DNA of 64,000 nt from Herpetosiphon giganteus (GTDB lineage Bacteria > Chloroflexota > Chloroflexia > Chloroflexales > Herpetosiphonaceae), in contig NZ_JAFBCZ010000024.1 of NCBI RefSeq assembly GCF_016907925.1, forward strand, positions 26,366 to 90,365, given 5' to 3'. How positions within the stretch are numbered: the first letter of the stretch is position 1; every line of letters starts with the position of its first letter. Below the pieces are notes generated by a model. It searched no databases and was not told the DNA's origin. It saw only the letters and a list, made by a program, of their open reading frames with translations. The position numbers were made by a program, and so were the translations under genes. Shown here piece after piece: positions 18,282 to 27,280 of the stretch.

Positions 18282-18675
18282 GGATGAAGGATGAAGGATG
18301 AGGGATGAAAAGTCAGAAGTCAAAAGTCAAAGGTCAAAAGGCGAAACGGGTTCAGGGCAAGGATGAGGAATGAAAGTAAATCATTCGTGTCATTCGTGCA
18401 ATTCGTGGCTAAAAAAACTTCGTGGATTAGCATTTACCGCAGAGGCGCAGAGAAGTATGGTTGTTGGCTGAAGGCTATTGGCTAGCGGAGATTGCGTGGA
18501 GTTACCAACAATTGTTCCGCTAACCTAGCGCCACAAGCCTAGAGCCTTCGTGCTCTTCATGCTCTTCGTGGATCAGCATTTAACCCATAGCCTATAGCCT
18601 ATAGCCACATCTCTTAGACACGGTTATTTTCGACACTTCTATCTCAATCCTAGCCCCTAATCTCTGACTGCTGAC
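18282..18675. repeat. Heptamer mosaic repeat spacer 3
   Basis: Nine heptamers run without a phase break from 18282 to 18344: four GGATGAA/G units, then AAGTCAG, AAGTCAA (twice), AGGTCAA and AAGGCGA. Later parts hold CATTCGTG-type words, GCGCAGAG, CTATTGGC, a CTCTTCGTG nonamer stretch, three CATAGCC/TATAGCC units (near 18588) and TAGCCCC, TGACTGC, TGACCCC units next to the HAD gene. No gene is seen. Confidence 0.75.
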
Positions 18676-18682
18676 CCCTCGC

Positions 18683-19498
18683 TTATTCCTCGCCCAACAC
18701 AAAGCGCCGAATGCCATAGGCAGCGCCATCTTCGGCGAGCGTTGGCAGCGTATGATTTGCTGCCGCTAAAGCAAAACGATCAGCATTGCCCATCGCCATG
18801 CCAAAGCCCGCCCAAGCCAACATCGAAGCGTCGTTCTCGCGGTCGCCAATTGCGGCAACTTCTGCTTGCGCAATGCCAAGATGTTCAGCCAAAACTGCTA
18901 AGCCAACCCCTTTGGAGCTACCAATCGCCGAAGCCTCGCCAAAATGGTCGTGCGAGCGAAAAATTTCCAAGCGGCCTTTCCAGCGTGCACCCCATTCTTG
19001 CATCGTGCGCTCTAACTCTGTTGGATTAGTAATCCAAACCAGCTTGGTAACAGGCTTTTGACGCACAATTTCCACCAAATTTGGCACCACATTCACCGGA
19101 ATATCAACCAGCGAAAAGCCTAAATATTCTTCAACCTCTGGGCTGCGCTCGACAATCCACAATTGATCGTCAATATAGGCCTGAATATACAAGCCCTCTG
19201 CTAAGGCCAATTCAACCACTTCGGCGGCCAAATCGGAGGGCAAAGGGTTATCGTAAAGCACCGTACCATCGGCGGTTTGCACGTGCGCACCTTGGTAGGT
19301 AATTAATGGCGTGGTGATGTTGAGCATATCAGCAAATGGCTGAGCAGTACGAATCATCCGGCCAGTTGCAATAGTGACATGCACGCCAGCAGCCTGGGCA
19401 TCGGCAATCGCTGCTTTAGTGGCGGCGCTTGGCTCTAAGCTTGCATCAAGCAAGGTTCCATCAAGATCAAGCGCTAATAAACGATAGTTGGGCGACAT
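18683..19498 (-). CDS. HAD-superfamily Cof-type phosphatase
   Basis: A 271-residue protein from ATG 19498 (AGAGGA seven bases upstream). HAD motif I is DLDGTLLD near residue 11-18 with the two catalytic Asp residues. Motif II is ATGR (IATGRMIRTAQPF). Motif III/IV is the conserved Lys (SSKGVGLAVLAEHLGI) and GDRENDASML. The cap between motifs II and III is the C2B type of the Cof/YidA/YbiV group, so a sugar-phosphate or nucleotide-cofactor phosphatase is expected; the substrate is not predictable. It stands alone. Confidence 0.9.
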   Translation of the reverse strand: MSPNYRLLALDLDGTLLDASLEPSAATKAAIADAQAAGVHVTIATGRMIRTAQPFADMLNITTPLITYQGAHVQTADGTVLYDNPLPSDLAAEVVELALAEGLYIQAYIDDQLWIVERSPEVEEYLGFSLVDIPVNVVPNLVEIVRQKPVTKLVWITNPTELERTMQEWGARWKGRLEIFRSHDHFGEASAIGSSKGVGLAVLAEHLGIAQAEVAAIGDRENDASMLAWAGFGMAMGNADRFALAAANHTLPTLAEDGAAYGIRRFVLGEE

Positions 19499-19591
19499 GA
19501 AGTATCCTCTAAAACGCAACAACGACGTGCAGCTAGTATACCGCAGCGTCGTTGAGTCGATATTCTCGAATTGATTGCTAGTATAACACCA

Positions 19592-20212
19592 TCAGCGCTC
19601 CTGATCCTTGGGCGGATCAAGATAGATCATTGGCTGCTGACTTGGATCGGCATAGACAATCGGTTGCCCTTGAAACAATGGCTCGTTTTCAACCGGCACG
19701 GGCTTGATTAAGCGGTCTAAACGCCCAATTAATAACGCATTGCCAATGTAAATTGTTATTGCGAGCAACACCAAATAGCTGACAATTAACAGCATATCGA
19801 GCCATGGATTAAAATCTTTCGCCAGCAGAATCCGCACCATAATCAGGTAGAGCCAACGGCCAAGCACCATTAATCCTGCTTGCCAAGCAACCTTGCGCAC
19901 CACTGCTTGCTCATCGAAGAGCAATAATAAAGGTAGCAAGCCAATCACGACTGATACAATTGGCAGCAGGGTTTGCAATGGAGCATTGGTGTTTACCAAC
20001 TGATACTGCTCAACACTGATGAGGTTATTTTGCCAGACCCATCGTAGGAGCACTGGATAAACCACCAGCAGCATGATGATCGTTACAACTGGCTCAATCA
20101 CAACAATGCCCAACAAATGGCGCATGCGTTCGATTGAGCTTTTTTTGCGTTTCGCCAACCAAATGCCAAGCGCAATCGCCAGCCAAAGCACAAGATAAAT
20201 GCCTATAACCAT
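19592..20212 (-). CDS. Multi-pass membrane protein, last gene of a three-gene operon
   Basis: A 206-residue protein with about five hydrophobic helices (residues 3-20, 36-58, 80-100, 110-130, 140-160). It ends in a soluble Pro-rich tail (GQPIVYADPSQQPMIYLDPP). It is not recognised. It starts 21 bases after the stop of the coiled-coil gene, on the same strand. Confidence 0.7.
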   Translation of the reverse strand: MVIGIYLVLWLAIALGIWLAKRKKSSIERMRHLLGIVVIEPVVTIIMLLVVYPVLLRWVWQNNLISVEQYQLVNTNAPLQTLLPIVSVVIGLLPLLLLFDEQAVVRKVAWQAGLMVLGRWLYLIMVRILLAKDFNPWLDMLLIVSYLVLLAITIYIGNALLIGRLDRLIKPVPVENEPLFQGQPIVYADPSQQPMIYLDPPKDQER

Positions 20213-20233
20213 ACAATTCTCCCAAGTAGCTGT

Positions 20234-20983
20234 TTAGGCAACGCCACTTTGCGACATTGCACCTTCCAAAACATGCTGAAACGCATCCATATCGGCGTTC
20301 AAATTGCTCAGCCGCTCGGCAACTTCTTGCGAGGTTTGGGTCGCGCTCGAAGCCTCGGATGCCCGCAAACGCACGGTTTCAGCCAACACATTATCAAGGT
20401 TGGCAGCAATATTTTGCAATTGCGCCGTAATCCGATCATAGTAGGTTGCCAAGGCTTGGGCATTTTGCTGGCGATCAATCAAGGCGGCGCGAGTTTCTTT
20501 CAATTGATCAACGGTATAACTGTCTTTGGTCATGGCAATCCGCTGATCAAGATTATCGATTTGCGGTTGCAAGCCATGTGGTGGCGAGGTATACAAATAT
20601 TGCTCGATCAATTGGCCTTTATCAGCTAAGCCATGGGCCTGTTGATACAATTCATTAGCCTGCTCGGCAATTGGCTGCAACAGACGTTGCAACGGCCCAG
20701 CAGTTACATTGGTCGAGCGCGTAATCTCGCGGCGAGTATGATCAATCGTATCCAAATGCGATTGAAAGGTGCGGCTGGTAATTTTGGCCAATTTTGGTGC
20801 TTCGGGCTTTTGGGCCAAAATATTGGGGTCGCTGGCCAACGCCCACAGCATCAAACCATAGGCAATAATTGCAACCACAATCAACCAAGGATAAATCGTC
20901 AGCGACATGGCAATCCCAACCGCCAAGACAACTAAGGGCAGGGGCTTGGTGGCCGCAACACGTAACGGGTGGCGTGAGTTCAT
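20234..20983 (-). CDS. Membrane-anchored coiled-coil protein of unknown function
   Basis: A 249-residue protein with two close hydrophobic helices (about residues 14-48), then an almost entirely helical, Gln/Ala/Leu-rich soluble part (LLQPIAEQANELYQQAHGLADK, QLQNIAANLDNVLAETVRLRA) that is likely a coiled coil. The family is not recognised. It lies between the solute-binding protein gene (38 bases upstream) and the membrane protein gene (21 bases downstream), so the three probably form one unit. Confidence 0.7.
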   Translation of the reverse strand: MNSRHPLRVAATKPLPLVVLAVGIAMSLTIYPWLIVVAIIAYGLMLWALASDPNILAQKPEAPKLAKITSRTFQSHLDTIDHTRREITRSTNVTAGPLQRLLQPIAEQANELYQQAHGLADKGQLIEQYLYTSPPHGLQPQIDNLDQRIAMTKDSYTVDQLKETRAALIDRQQNAQALATYYDRITAQLQNIAANLDNVLAETVRLRASEASSATQTSQEVAERLSNLNADMDAFQHVLEGAMSQSGVA

Positions 20984-21021
20984 AAAGCTACGTCCAATCT
21001 CTAGAAAAATTGCTCCGCTGG

Positions 21022-22185
21022 TTAACGTTTAACACTTGGTTCAATCGAATTCCACAAATCGAGCACCGCTTTAATGGTGGCTGCATCTGGCTCGGCTGCC
21101 AAGTTGGCGATGCTCATTTGCACGCCAGCGCTTTGGTATTTTACAAATGGCGAATCGGCTGCATCAATTGCGACATCAGGGTCGACTGGGCGAAAGCCTT
21201 GCTGCACAGCAGTCGTTTGTTGGTCTTTTTCCAAGAGAAATTCACGGAGCAAACCAGCAGCTTCGCGTTGATCAGCGCTACTCCACGAGGCATCCAAAAT
21301 GGCCAAGGGATGGTCGCTGTATAAATTTTGCGGTGGATACAGCAACAGCAATTTGCCAAAGCGGCCCTGCGATTTAGGCAAATATTCTAAGGCTGTGCTT
21401 TCATAAACGATAGCAGCCCCATAATTAGCTGGACCAACCTGCACCATTTTTTGCATGAGCGAGCCAGTGCTTTCAGCAAATTGTTCGACATTTTTGGCAT
21501 AGCCTTGCAGCCATTCGACAAACTTGGGATCGCTAATATCAGCAGCGGTTAAGCCGTTAGCTTTATTATGGTAGGCATAGGCCATCAAAACCCAGGCTTG
21601 AAACCCGCTATTCGAGGTGGTTGGGCTGGTTTGGCTCATGAGAATTTTCTGGCTACGCGTCGGCAGCAATACGCCATCGTGCAGCGCTTGCCAAAACTGC
21701 GCATCCTGCGATTTGACCAGCTTCGATGCGGGCGAGCCTTCGTAGGCCACCAGCACTAGCGGCGAAATCAGCAACGGCTGAGTATCGGCAGCCAAATTGG
21801 TTTTGCCATCAATTTGGGCCGCATTAATTTGAGTAATTTGCAAGCTACTTGCTGGGCTGATCGCGGTTGGGCGCAAACTGCCAGCCTCCAGTTGGCTCAC
21901 AATCTCCTGCGAGCCGCGTGAAATCAATTCGACCTGAATTGGCTTGCCATCGACCGTGGGCTTGGTCGCGAGCCATGTATTAACTGTTTGCTTGAGCCAA
22001 ATATCTTTTTCACTGCTATAGACTATTTGGAGCTTAATTGCCTGACTTGGGTCGGGCGTGCTCGGCATTCTCGTTGGTAAAATTGCCAACGGAGCTGAAG
22101 AATCCAGCCAGCCGTTGCTGACGGCTCCAACGACGAATGCACAAATCAGAAAAAAGCCTATTGCAACCACCCATGCCTTACGCAT
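21022..22185 (-). CDS. Exported solute-binding-like protein (SBP_bac_11 type)
   Basis: A 387-residue protein with an N-terminal signal or anchor helix (AWVVAIGFFLICAFVVGAV), then a periplasmic-binding-protein fold. IKLQIVYSSEKDIWLKQTVNTWLA at the start, GGSLRPTAISPASS-like and LLISPLVLVAYEG motifs, and LLYPPQNLYSDHPLAILDA near the end match the substrate-binding half of Chloroflexota proteins that are elsewhere fused to a vWA domain. No vWA domain is present here. There is no lipobox and no transporter gene nearby. First gene of a three-gene operon. Confidence 0.75.
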   Translation of the reverse strand: MRKAWVVAIGFFLICAFVVGAVSNGWLDSSAPLAILPTRMPSTPDPSQAIKLQIVYSSEKDIWLKQTVNTWLATKPTVDGKPIQVELISRGSQEIVSQLEAGSLRPTAISPASSLQITQINAAQIDGKTNLAADTQPLLISPLVLVAYEGSPASKLVKSQDAQFWQALHDGVLLPTRSQKILMSQTSPTTSNSGFQAWVLMAYAYHNKANGLTAADISDPKFVEWLQGYAKNVEQFAESTGSLMQKMVQVGPANYGAAIVYESTALEYLPKSQGRFGKLLLLYPPQNLYSDHPLAILDASWSSADQREAAGLLREFLLEKDQQTTAVQQGFRPVDPDVAIDAADSPFVKYQSAGVQMSIANLAAEPDAATIKAVLDLWNSIEPSVKR

Positions 22186-22388
22186 AACAACTCCGTTCTA
22201 TCCAAAGATCAAGAATGCTCCAATGTTATGGTTTTGTTAAGCAAAAATAGCATTTCAGCCCATTAGAATGAGCAATTTATCTACGCCATTCACTTGGTTT
22301 TGTTACAGCAAGTCTAGTGCAACGAAGCTTAAAAAGCTAGCCCAAAAATGGGCAAATGCTGAGCATTGGGTGGCTGCGGGGGTTTGAT

Positions 22389-23462
22389 TTAGGCCAAATT
22401 CACGCCATGACCAGCAACATTGGGTAAGGTTAAACGTCCGCCAGCCTGTTCAAAGCCACCAACAAACGGGTGTTCAGCAATAAACAGCGGGGTATCCAAA
22501 TCAACAAACTGGAAATTGCCATTGCCAGCTGCCAGATTGGCCGAGAAGCTCATGGCCAAAATGCTTTCGACCATGCCGCCAATCATCAAGCCTAAACCTG
22601 CCGCCTCGGCAATCGCAATCATGTTCAAGGCTTCGGCCACACCAGCCTTCATCAATTTAATATTAATCACCGTGGCAGTGCCTTCGTGAGCAATGCGCAA
22701 CACATCGCTGGCCGAGCGCGCCGATTCGTCGGCGGCAATTGCAACGCCCGCTTGAGCGCTAAGCTTGGCCATGCCAGCCCAATCTTCACGTGGCAATGGT
22801 TGCTCAAAAAGCGTCAGCGGAATCGCTTCTGCCTTGCAAGCAGCGCAAAAAGCTAATGCGCGCTCAACATCATAGCCACAATTGCCATCAACAATTAATG
22901 GTGAATCGGGCGCAGCGTGATGAATTGCTCGCACTCGTGCCAGATCGTAGTCAACATTCTCGCCAGCTGTTTTAACCTTAATCACGTTAATTCCACGGGC
23001 AACAATTGCTTTGGCCGAAGCTGCGGCATGGGCCTCATCACCAGCGGTAATTGTCATATCAGTTTCGAGCTGCTGGCTCATACCACCAAAAAAGATGTGC
23101 AATGGAACCTTGTAGTGGCGGGTTAAGGCATCAAGCATGGCCATTTCGAGGCCACAACGAGCAGCCGCCGCCTCGTGATCGAGCTGATTGAGCAGCAAGG
23201 CTAACTTTCGCCATGCCCGCACATCTGCGCCAAGCAGGCTTGGTTGTAAGGCTTGGACGGCAATAAGGGTGCTCGCTTGGGTTTCGCCGCTGACCGCCGG
23301 AAAAGGAGCCGCCTCGCCTAAGCCAAGCGTACCATCGGCTAATTCGATTTTGATTAACACATTGGCCGCAACCGCTTGGCTGCCGCTGGCAATGGCAAAA
23401 GGCTCGGTCAAGGGCAAATTGATCGCTTCAGCACTGATTGTGCGAATTGTGGTTGGTAGCAT
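22389..23462 (-). CDS. Enolase-superfamily dipeptide epimerase (L-Ala-D/L-Glu epimerase-like)
   Basis: A 357-residue muconate-lactonizing-subgroup enzyme. The catalytic Lys pair is in IKVKTA (about 160), metal ligands are in VDGNCGYD, FEQPLP and AADESA, and the second Lys is in INIKLMKAG. The ending MIGGMVESILAMSFSANLAA is typical of dipeptide epimerases, which invert the Glu of L-Ala-D-Glu released in murein recycling. Other acidic dipeptides are possible. It stands alone, upstream of tRNA-Cys on the other side. Confidence 0.85.
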   Translation of the reverse strand: MLPTTIRTISAEAINLPLTEPFAIASGSQAVAANVLIKIELADGTLGLGEAAPFPAVSGETQASTLIAVQALQPSLLGADVRAWRKLALLLNQLDHEAAAARCGLEMAMLDALTRHYKVPLHIFFGGMSQQLETDMTITAGDEAHAAASAKAIVARGINVIKVKTAGENVDYDLARVRAIHHAAPDSPLIVDGNCGYDVERALAFCAACKAEAIPLTLFEQPLPREDWAGMAKLSAQAGVAIAADESARSASDVLRIAHEGTATVINIKLMKAGVAEALNMIAIAEAAGLGLMIGGMVESILAMSFSANLAAGNGNFQFVDLDTPLFIAEHPFVGGFEQAGGRLTLPNVAGHGVNLA

Positions 23463-23592
23463 AGCGAGGCTCCTATCCTACAAGGCTATTTGATTGCTTG
23501 TATTATAGCGGCGCTTCGCCCGCAAACCGAACTATTTAAAGCAGCTAAAACACCAAACGCTGGCTGAATATATCAACCAGCGTTTGATCGTT

Positions 23593-23667
23593 TGGAGGCG
23601 ACAATGGGATTCGAACCCATGGATCGCGGTTTTGCAGACCACTGCCTTACCACTTGGCTATGTCGCC
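23593..23667 (-). tRNA. tRNA-Cys (GCA)
   Basis: The minus strand gives GGCGACA/TGTCGCC acceptor, D arm GCCAAGTGGTAAGGC, anticodon stem GTGGT/ACCGC with loop CTGCAAA (anticodon GCA) and T arm ATGGGTTCGAATCCCAT. Discriminator U73 and an encoded CCA follow. All canonical positions are present. Confidence 0.97.
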
Positions 23668-23806
23668 AACAGGCGGGATTATACCACAGCATCAACTTCA
23701 CTGCAAGAATGATGAAACTCGTTGGAATCTCACTGCAACAATTCAAAATAGCCCAGCGTCCTAGCTACCAGATAATCAAACAATTGCTTTTGAAGGAGCT
23801 ACACCA

Positions 23807-24379
23807 ATGACTACGCAAGTTTCGAACCGTTTGACCCGCAGCGCTACCGACCGCCGTTTTGCTGGCGTTTGTGGTGGGATTGCCGAATACTTAGCCGTCG
23901 ATTCAATCTGGGTTCGCCTGAGCTTTGTCTTGTTGGTTTGGACTGGGATTAGCATTTTGCTCTACCCATTGTTGTGGTTCATTATGCCTCGCGGCGCAGT
24001 GAGCTACTTGGCTCAACCAGGCCAAGTTGTCCAACAACCAGTCAACTATCAAGTTGCCCAAAGCGTCGGGGTTCAACCAAGCGTCAATGCTCGGTTCGAC
24101 CCAATGACTGGCCAAGCAATCAAAGCTGAACCATATCGCTTCGACCCAGTGACCGGTCAACCAGTTGGCCAAAGCATTCCAGTTAGCAACCTTTCAACCC
24201 CAGTTGCTTCGGTTAGCCCAGATGTAATCAAAGCTCGCCGCAACTTGTGGCTCAAGAGCGCCTTGGTCATCGGTGGTGCCTTGTTCCTGAGCAGCATCTT
24301 GGTCGACATCGCTCCAGTGCTGATTCCAGTTGGCTTGGTCGTTGCCGGCGTGTGGTTGATTCGCAACAACAAAATCTAA
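23807..24379 (+). CDS. PspC-domain membrane protein
   Basis: A 190-residue protein with AAGGAG nine bases before the ATG. Residues 8-65 are a PspC domain (RSATDRRFAGVCGGIAEYL, then VRLSFVLLVW and LLYPLLWFIMP). A Gln/Val/Pro-rich linker (75-140) has a repeated RFDPMTGQ/RFDPVTGQ motif. Two further hydrophobic segments are at the C-terminus (ALVIGGALFLSSILV, LIPVGLVVAGVWLI). PspC proteins act in envelope stress and membrane maintenance. It is monocistronic with its own terminator. Confidence 0.9.
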   Translation: MTTQVSNRLTRSATDRRFAGVCGGIAEYLAVDSIWVRLSFVLLVWTGISILLYPLLWFIMPRGAVSYLAQPGQVVQQPVNYQVAQSVGVQPSVNARFDPMTGQAIKAEPYRFDPVTGQPVGQSIPVSNLSTPVASVSPDVIKARRNLWLKSALVIGGALFLSSILVDIAPVLIPVGLVVAGVWLIRNNKI

Positions 24380-24391
24380 TTCAAACACCCC

Positions 24392-24428
24392 AACCGCCCT
24401 TGGTGCTGAGCACTGAGGGCGGTTTTTT
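24392..24428 (+). terminator. Rho-independent terminator after the PspC gene
   Basis: A 9-bp stem AACCGCCCT/AGGGCGGTT with an inner GTGCT/AGCAC pairing is followed by a T run, 13 bases after the stop codon. Confidence 0.9.
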
Positions 24429-24535
24429 GTTGTTCATACATGGCAACGATTGAATGCTTGACGCAGCTAGGCTATGCTATGATAGCATTCAGCACAGTGC
24501 TTTCGATTTCTTGTGTTTTGGAGGATCACCGACTC

Positions 24536-24952
24536 ATGTCCAGTTTTCTGCTAAACGCTCACTCTGGTTGGCGTTGGATTGTTATGTTGGCGATTTTGGT
24601 TGCGGTTGGCTATGGTTTGTGGGGTTGGCTGACCAAACAACCATGGAGCGACACTGCACGCAAAATTATGTTGTTCACCACAATTGCAATTGATATTCAG
24701 TTGCTGCTTGGCTTAGCCTTGTATGTTGTCAACAAATCGTGGAGCCAACTCAATCCTGCGACGGTGCGCTTTGAACACCCAACAGTGATGGTACTGGCCT
24801 TGGGATTGGCGCATGTCGTCAATACCAAAGTCAAACGCGGTGAAATTCCAGCCGCCCGCTATCGCTTGATGGCGCTCGGCACAATTGCCGTTTTGGTGTT
24901 AATTGTGGTTGGAATTCTGCGCTTGCCAGGCAATCGTTTGTTCGGCATGTAG
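24536..24952 (+). CDS. Small four-helix membrane protein, cytochrome-b561-like
   Basis: The ATG at 24536 with an upstream GGAGGA is preferred; the 32 upstream codons run through the promoter region. The 138-residue product has four hydrophobic helices. HSGWRWIVM in helix 1 and FEHPTVMVLALGLAHV in helix 3 supply His residues that could ligate haem, as in small b561-like proteins often annotated as cytochrome b. Haem binding is inferred. It is followed by a terminator. Confidence 0.75.
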   Translation: MSSFLLNAHSGWRWIVMLAILVAVGYGLWGWLTKQPWSDTARKIMLFTTIAIDIQLLLGLALYVVNKSWSQLNPATVRFEHPTVMVLALGLAHVVNTKVKRGEIPAARYRLMALGTIAVLVLIVVGILRLPGNRLFGM

Positions 24953-24980
24953 TAATCCACAAAGAACCATTAAAACCAAT

Positions 24981-25018
24981 GCCCTGCTGTGTGTGCCAAC
25001 GCAGCAGGGCTTTTATTT
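24981..25018. terminator. Terminator between convergent genes
   Basis: A 9-bp stem GCCCTGCTG/CAGCAGGGC with a 12-base loop is followed by TTTTATTT on the plus strand. It lies 28 bases after the b561-like gene and touches the stop codon of the convergent gene at 25017. Confidence 0.9.
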
Positions 25019-25262
25019 AATTCATCAAATGCAATACGGCAAAAATCATACTTATACCAAGCGAAGCCCACGCTAATTTTTTATACAGCGCAGAACCTTC
25101 ATAGCTAGCTTGCAAGCCTGATAGAACAAAAAAGCCGCCCAAAAAGAAAAATTGGCCTGCTTGAAACCAACCATCTTCAGCACCAAAAGCTGCCATCAAA
25201 CTAATAATCCAGTTAATCCCACCAGCAACGACTGCGAGTATCCGCGTTTCTTTGGTTTGCAT
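25017..25262 (-). CDS. Small three-helix membrane protein
   Basis: An 81-residue protein from ATG 25262; a TTG six codons upstream is a weaker start. Three hydrophobic helices are visible (ILAVVAGGINWIISLMAAFGA, FFFLGGFFVLSGL, LAWASLGISMIFAVLHLM). The family is not recognised. Its end overlaps the terminator of the convergent gene. Confidence 0.65.
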   Translation of the reverse strand: MQTKETRILAVVAGGINWIISLMAAFGAEDGWFQAGQFFFLGGFFVLSGLQASYEGSALYKKLAWASLGISMIFAVLHLMN

Positions 25263-25325
25263 AAAGTATCTCTCACTCAAGGAAATTCAATTCAGGTTAT
25301 GTTACGAGCTAGATTGCCCCATGTT

Positions 25326-27113
25326 TCAGAGACTCAAGGGTTGGCTATGCAGCCACGAGCTAATATCGGGTGCGGTCAGCGGGCGGCTAAAATGATAGCC
25401 TTGGCCATAATCGCAGCCCAAATCGCGCAAGGTTGCCGCTTCTTCGATAGTTTCAATGCCTTCGGCAATCACATTCATAGCCAATTGCTGCGAAAGCATG
25501 ATAATTGCGCGCACAATTTCGACGTTGCGGCTGCCACCACTCATGGCATTAACAAATGAACGGTCAACTTTGAGCGTATCTAATGGGAAGTGATGTAAAT
25601 AGCTCAATGATGAATAGCCAGTGCCAAAATCATCAATTGCCAACTTTACGCCCAAATCTTTGATTGCGTCCAATTGCGCCCGCGCCGATTCCAAGCCATG
25701 AATCACCATGCTTTCGGTGATTTCTAGTTCCAATTGAGCTGGGGCAATGCCCGTGCGTTGAATAATCTCGCCAAGGGTTTGAATGAGCGCTGGGCTAGCC
25801 AATTGGCGCGCCGAAAGATTGACCGAAAGCACCTGCAAGCCAGAGCGTGAATGATCAGCTTGCCACGCCAAAAATTGCTGACACGCAGTTTCGAGCGCCC
25901 AAAAACCAATCGGCACAATTAAGCCACTTTCTTCGGCCAAAGGAATAAACTCGTTGGGCAAAATCATGCCACGCTGCGGATGATGCCAACGCAACAAAGC
26001 CTCAACGCCAACCATCTGGCCAGTTGGCAAGGCCGTAATTGGCTGATAATGCAAAATCAATTCGTGGCGCTCCAAGGCTCCACGCAAATCAATTTCCAAT
26101 TGCCAACGCTCAGTCAGTGCCGCATGCAAAGCCCGATCAAACAAAAAGATTTGGCCAATGCCAGCGGTTTTGGCCTGATACATTGCCGTATCTGCTTCGC
26201 GCAAGAGCGTTTCGGCCTGCGATTGACCATCACCAAGGGTTACGCCAATGCCCAGCGAGGTATAAATTGGTTTATCGGCCAAAAGCATGGGTTGGCTAAA
26301 TTGCTCTTGAATGCGTTGGGCATGCTCCAGCGCTTGCTGGGCATGCTGCACCTGAGCCAGCACCACCACAAATTCATCGCCGCCCAAACGAGCCGCCAAA
26401 TCGGCTGGGCCAAGCGTCGCTTGCAGGCGTTGGGCAATCGTTTGCAGCGCCTGATCGCCCACATCGTAGCCCAAGGCATCATTGACCGCGCTAAATCGAT
26501 CAACCTCGACAAACAACACCGCAAACTGGTGTTGATCAAGCTGGCGCTGCGCAATCAGGCGTTGTAGTTGAACGACCAAGCTGTGGCGATTGGGCAAGCC
26601 CGTTAACCAATCGATTGTTGGTGGCGTTCGATCAAACGCAACAGCTTCACGCTCACGGCAACTGATAATCCAATAGCGACCAACTTGATGCCAACACGAT
26701 TCTAAAGTGTGCCACGAGCCATCTGCATGGCGATAGCGCAAGGGTTGCCATTGAGTTTGGCTGGTTGGCTGATTCAGGGCTTGCCGCAACTGGTAGTACG
26801 AATCGGGGTGCAAAAGTTGGGCGAATGCTGTGCCATTGAGTGATAAATCGCTGTAACCAAGCTGTTGGTTCAGCGTTGGGCTAATTGAAATAATCGTGGA
26901 ATGCTGATCGATGATTAAGGTTTGTTGACTTTGCGGCCAGTGCCATAAGCTCAATTGGGTGCTAATTTGCAGCGCAGTGCGCCGACGCAGCCAACGCCAG
27001 CAAACCCAAACCCCCAACCAGCATACGAGGCCGATTAAGATCAATTCGGTTGGCAAGAAGGCCGCTTGGACAGTCGAATCGGGCAATCGGATGGTGGGTG
27101 TTTGAACACTCAT
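25326..27113 (-). CDS. Membrane-anchored PAS-GGDEF-EAL cyclic-di-GMP enzyme
   Basis: A 595-residue protein. There is one transmembrane helix (about 20-40), a PAS domain (about 60-155), a GGDEF domain with intact ARLGGDEFVVV, and an EAL domain with VGVEALLRWHHP, NLSARQL, LELEITES, IDDFGTGYSSL, KVDRSFV and AEGIET. Both catalytic signatures look complete, so it could make and degrade c-di-GMP; many such tandem proteins are mainly phosphodiesterases. The leader mRNA contains a strong hairpin (27131-27161). The likely roles are gliding and surface behaviour. Confidence 0.92.
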   Translation of the reverse strand: MSVQTPTIRLPDSTVQAAFLPTELILIGLVCWLGVWVCWRWLRRRTALQISTQLSLWHWPQSQQTLIIDQHSTIISISPTLNQQLGYSDLSLNGTAFAQLLHPDSYYQLRQALNQPTSQTQWQPLRYRHADGSWHTLESCWHQVGRYWIISCREREAVAFDRTPPTIDWLTGLPNRHSLVVQLQRLIAQRQLDQHQFAVLFVEVDRFSAVNDALGYDVGDQALQTIAQRLQATLGPADLAARLGGDEFVVVLAQVQHAQQALEHAQRIQEQFSQPMLLADKPIYTSLGIGVTLGDGQSQAETLLREADTAMYQAKTAGIGQIFLFDRALHAALTERWQLEIDLRGALERHELILHYQPITALPTGQMVGVEALLRWHHPQRGMILPNEFIPLAEESGLIVPIGFWALETACQQFLAWQADHSRSGLQVLSVNLSARQLASPALIQTLGEIIQRTGIAPAQLELEITESMVIHGLESARAQLDAIKDLGVKLAIDDFGTGYSSLSYLHHFPLDTLKVDRSFVNAMSGGSRNVEIVRAIIMLSQQLAMNVIAEGIETIEEAATLRDLGCDYGQGYHFSRPLTAPDISSWLHSQPLSL

Positions 27114-27130
27114 GACACCTGCGTGAATCA

Positions 27131-27161
27131 GCCTAAACCTGCGGTCAGGGCAAATTTAGAC
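27131..27161 (-). promoter_or_regulatory. Strong hairpin in the leader of the GGDEF-EAL gene
   Basis: In RNA of the minus strand, GUCUAAAUUUGC pairs with GCAGGUUUAGGC over 12 contiguous pairs (three G-U), closing a 7-base loop CCUGACC. It ends 17 bases before the start codon, close to the ribosome-binding site. It does not match the GEMM c-di-GMP riboswitch by eye. Confidence 0.5.
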
Positions 27162-27210
27162 ATTGGGAACTCAGAGAATTACATCCTACCTGAGTTCGTA
27201 GCTTTGTCGA

Positions 27211-27245
27211 GTAGGAGTTTTACAACTTCTACAGGCGGTTTTTTT
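27211..27245 (+). terminator. Orphan plus-strand terminator between minus-strand genes
   Basis: GTAGGAGTT pairs with AACTTCTAC (9 bp, one G-U) around TTAC. AGGCGG and seven T follow. On the plus strand this looks like an intrinsic terminator, but both flanking genes are on the minus strand. An upstream CCTAC (27185-27189) could pair with the left arm instead. Confidence 0.5.
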
Positions 27246-27280
27246 GCTCACCTTATGTACTCCAATTGCCCCTTCATGGT

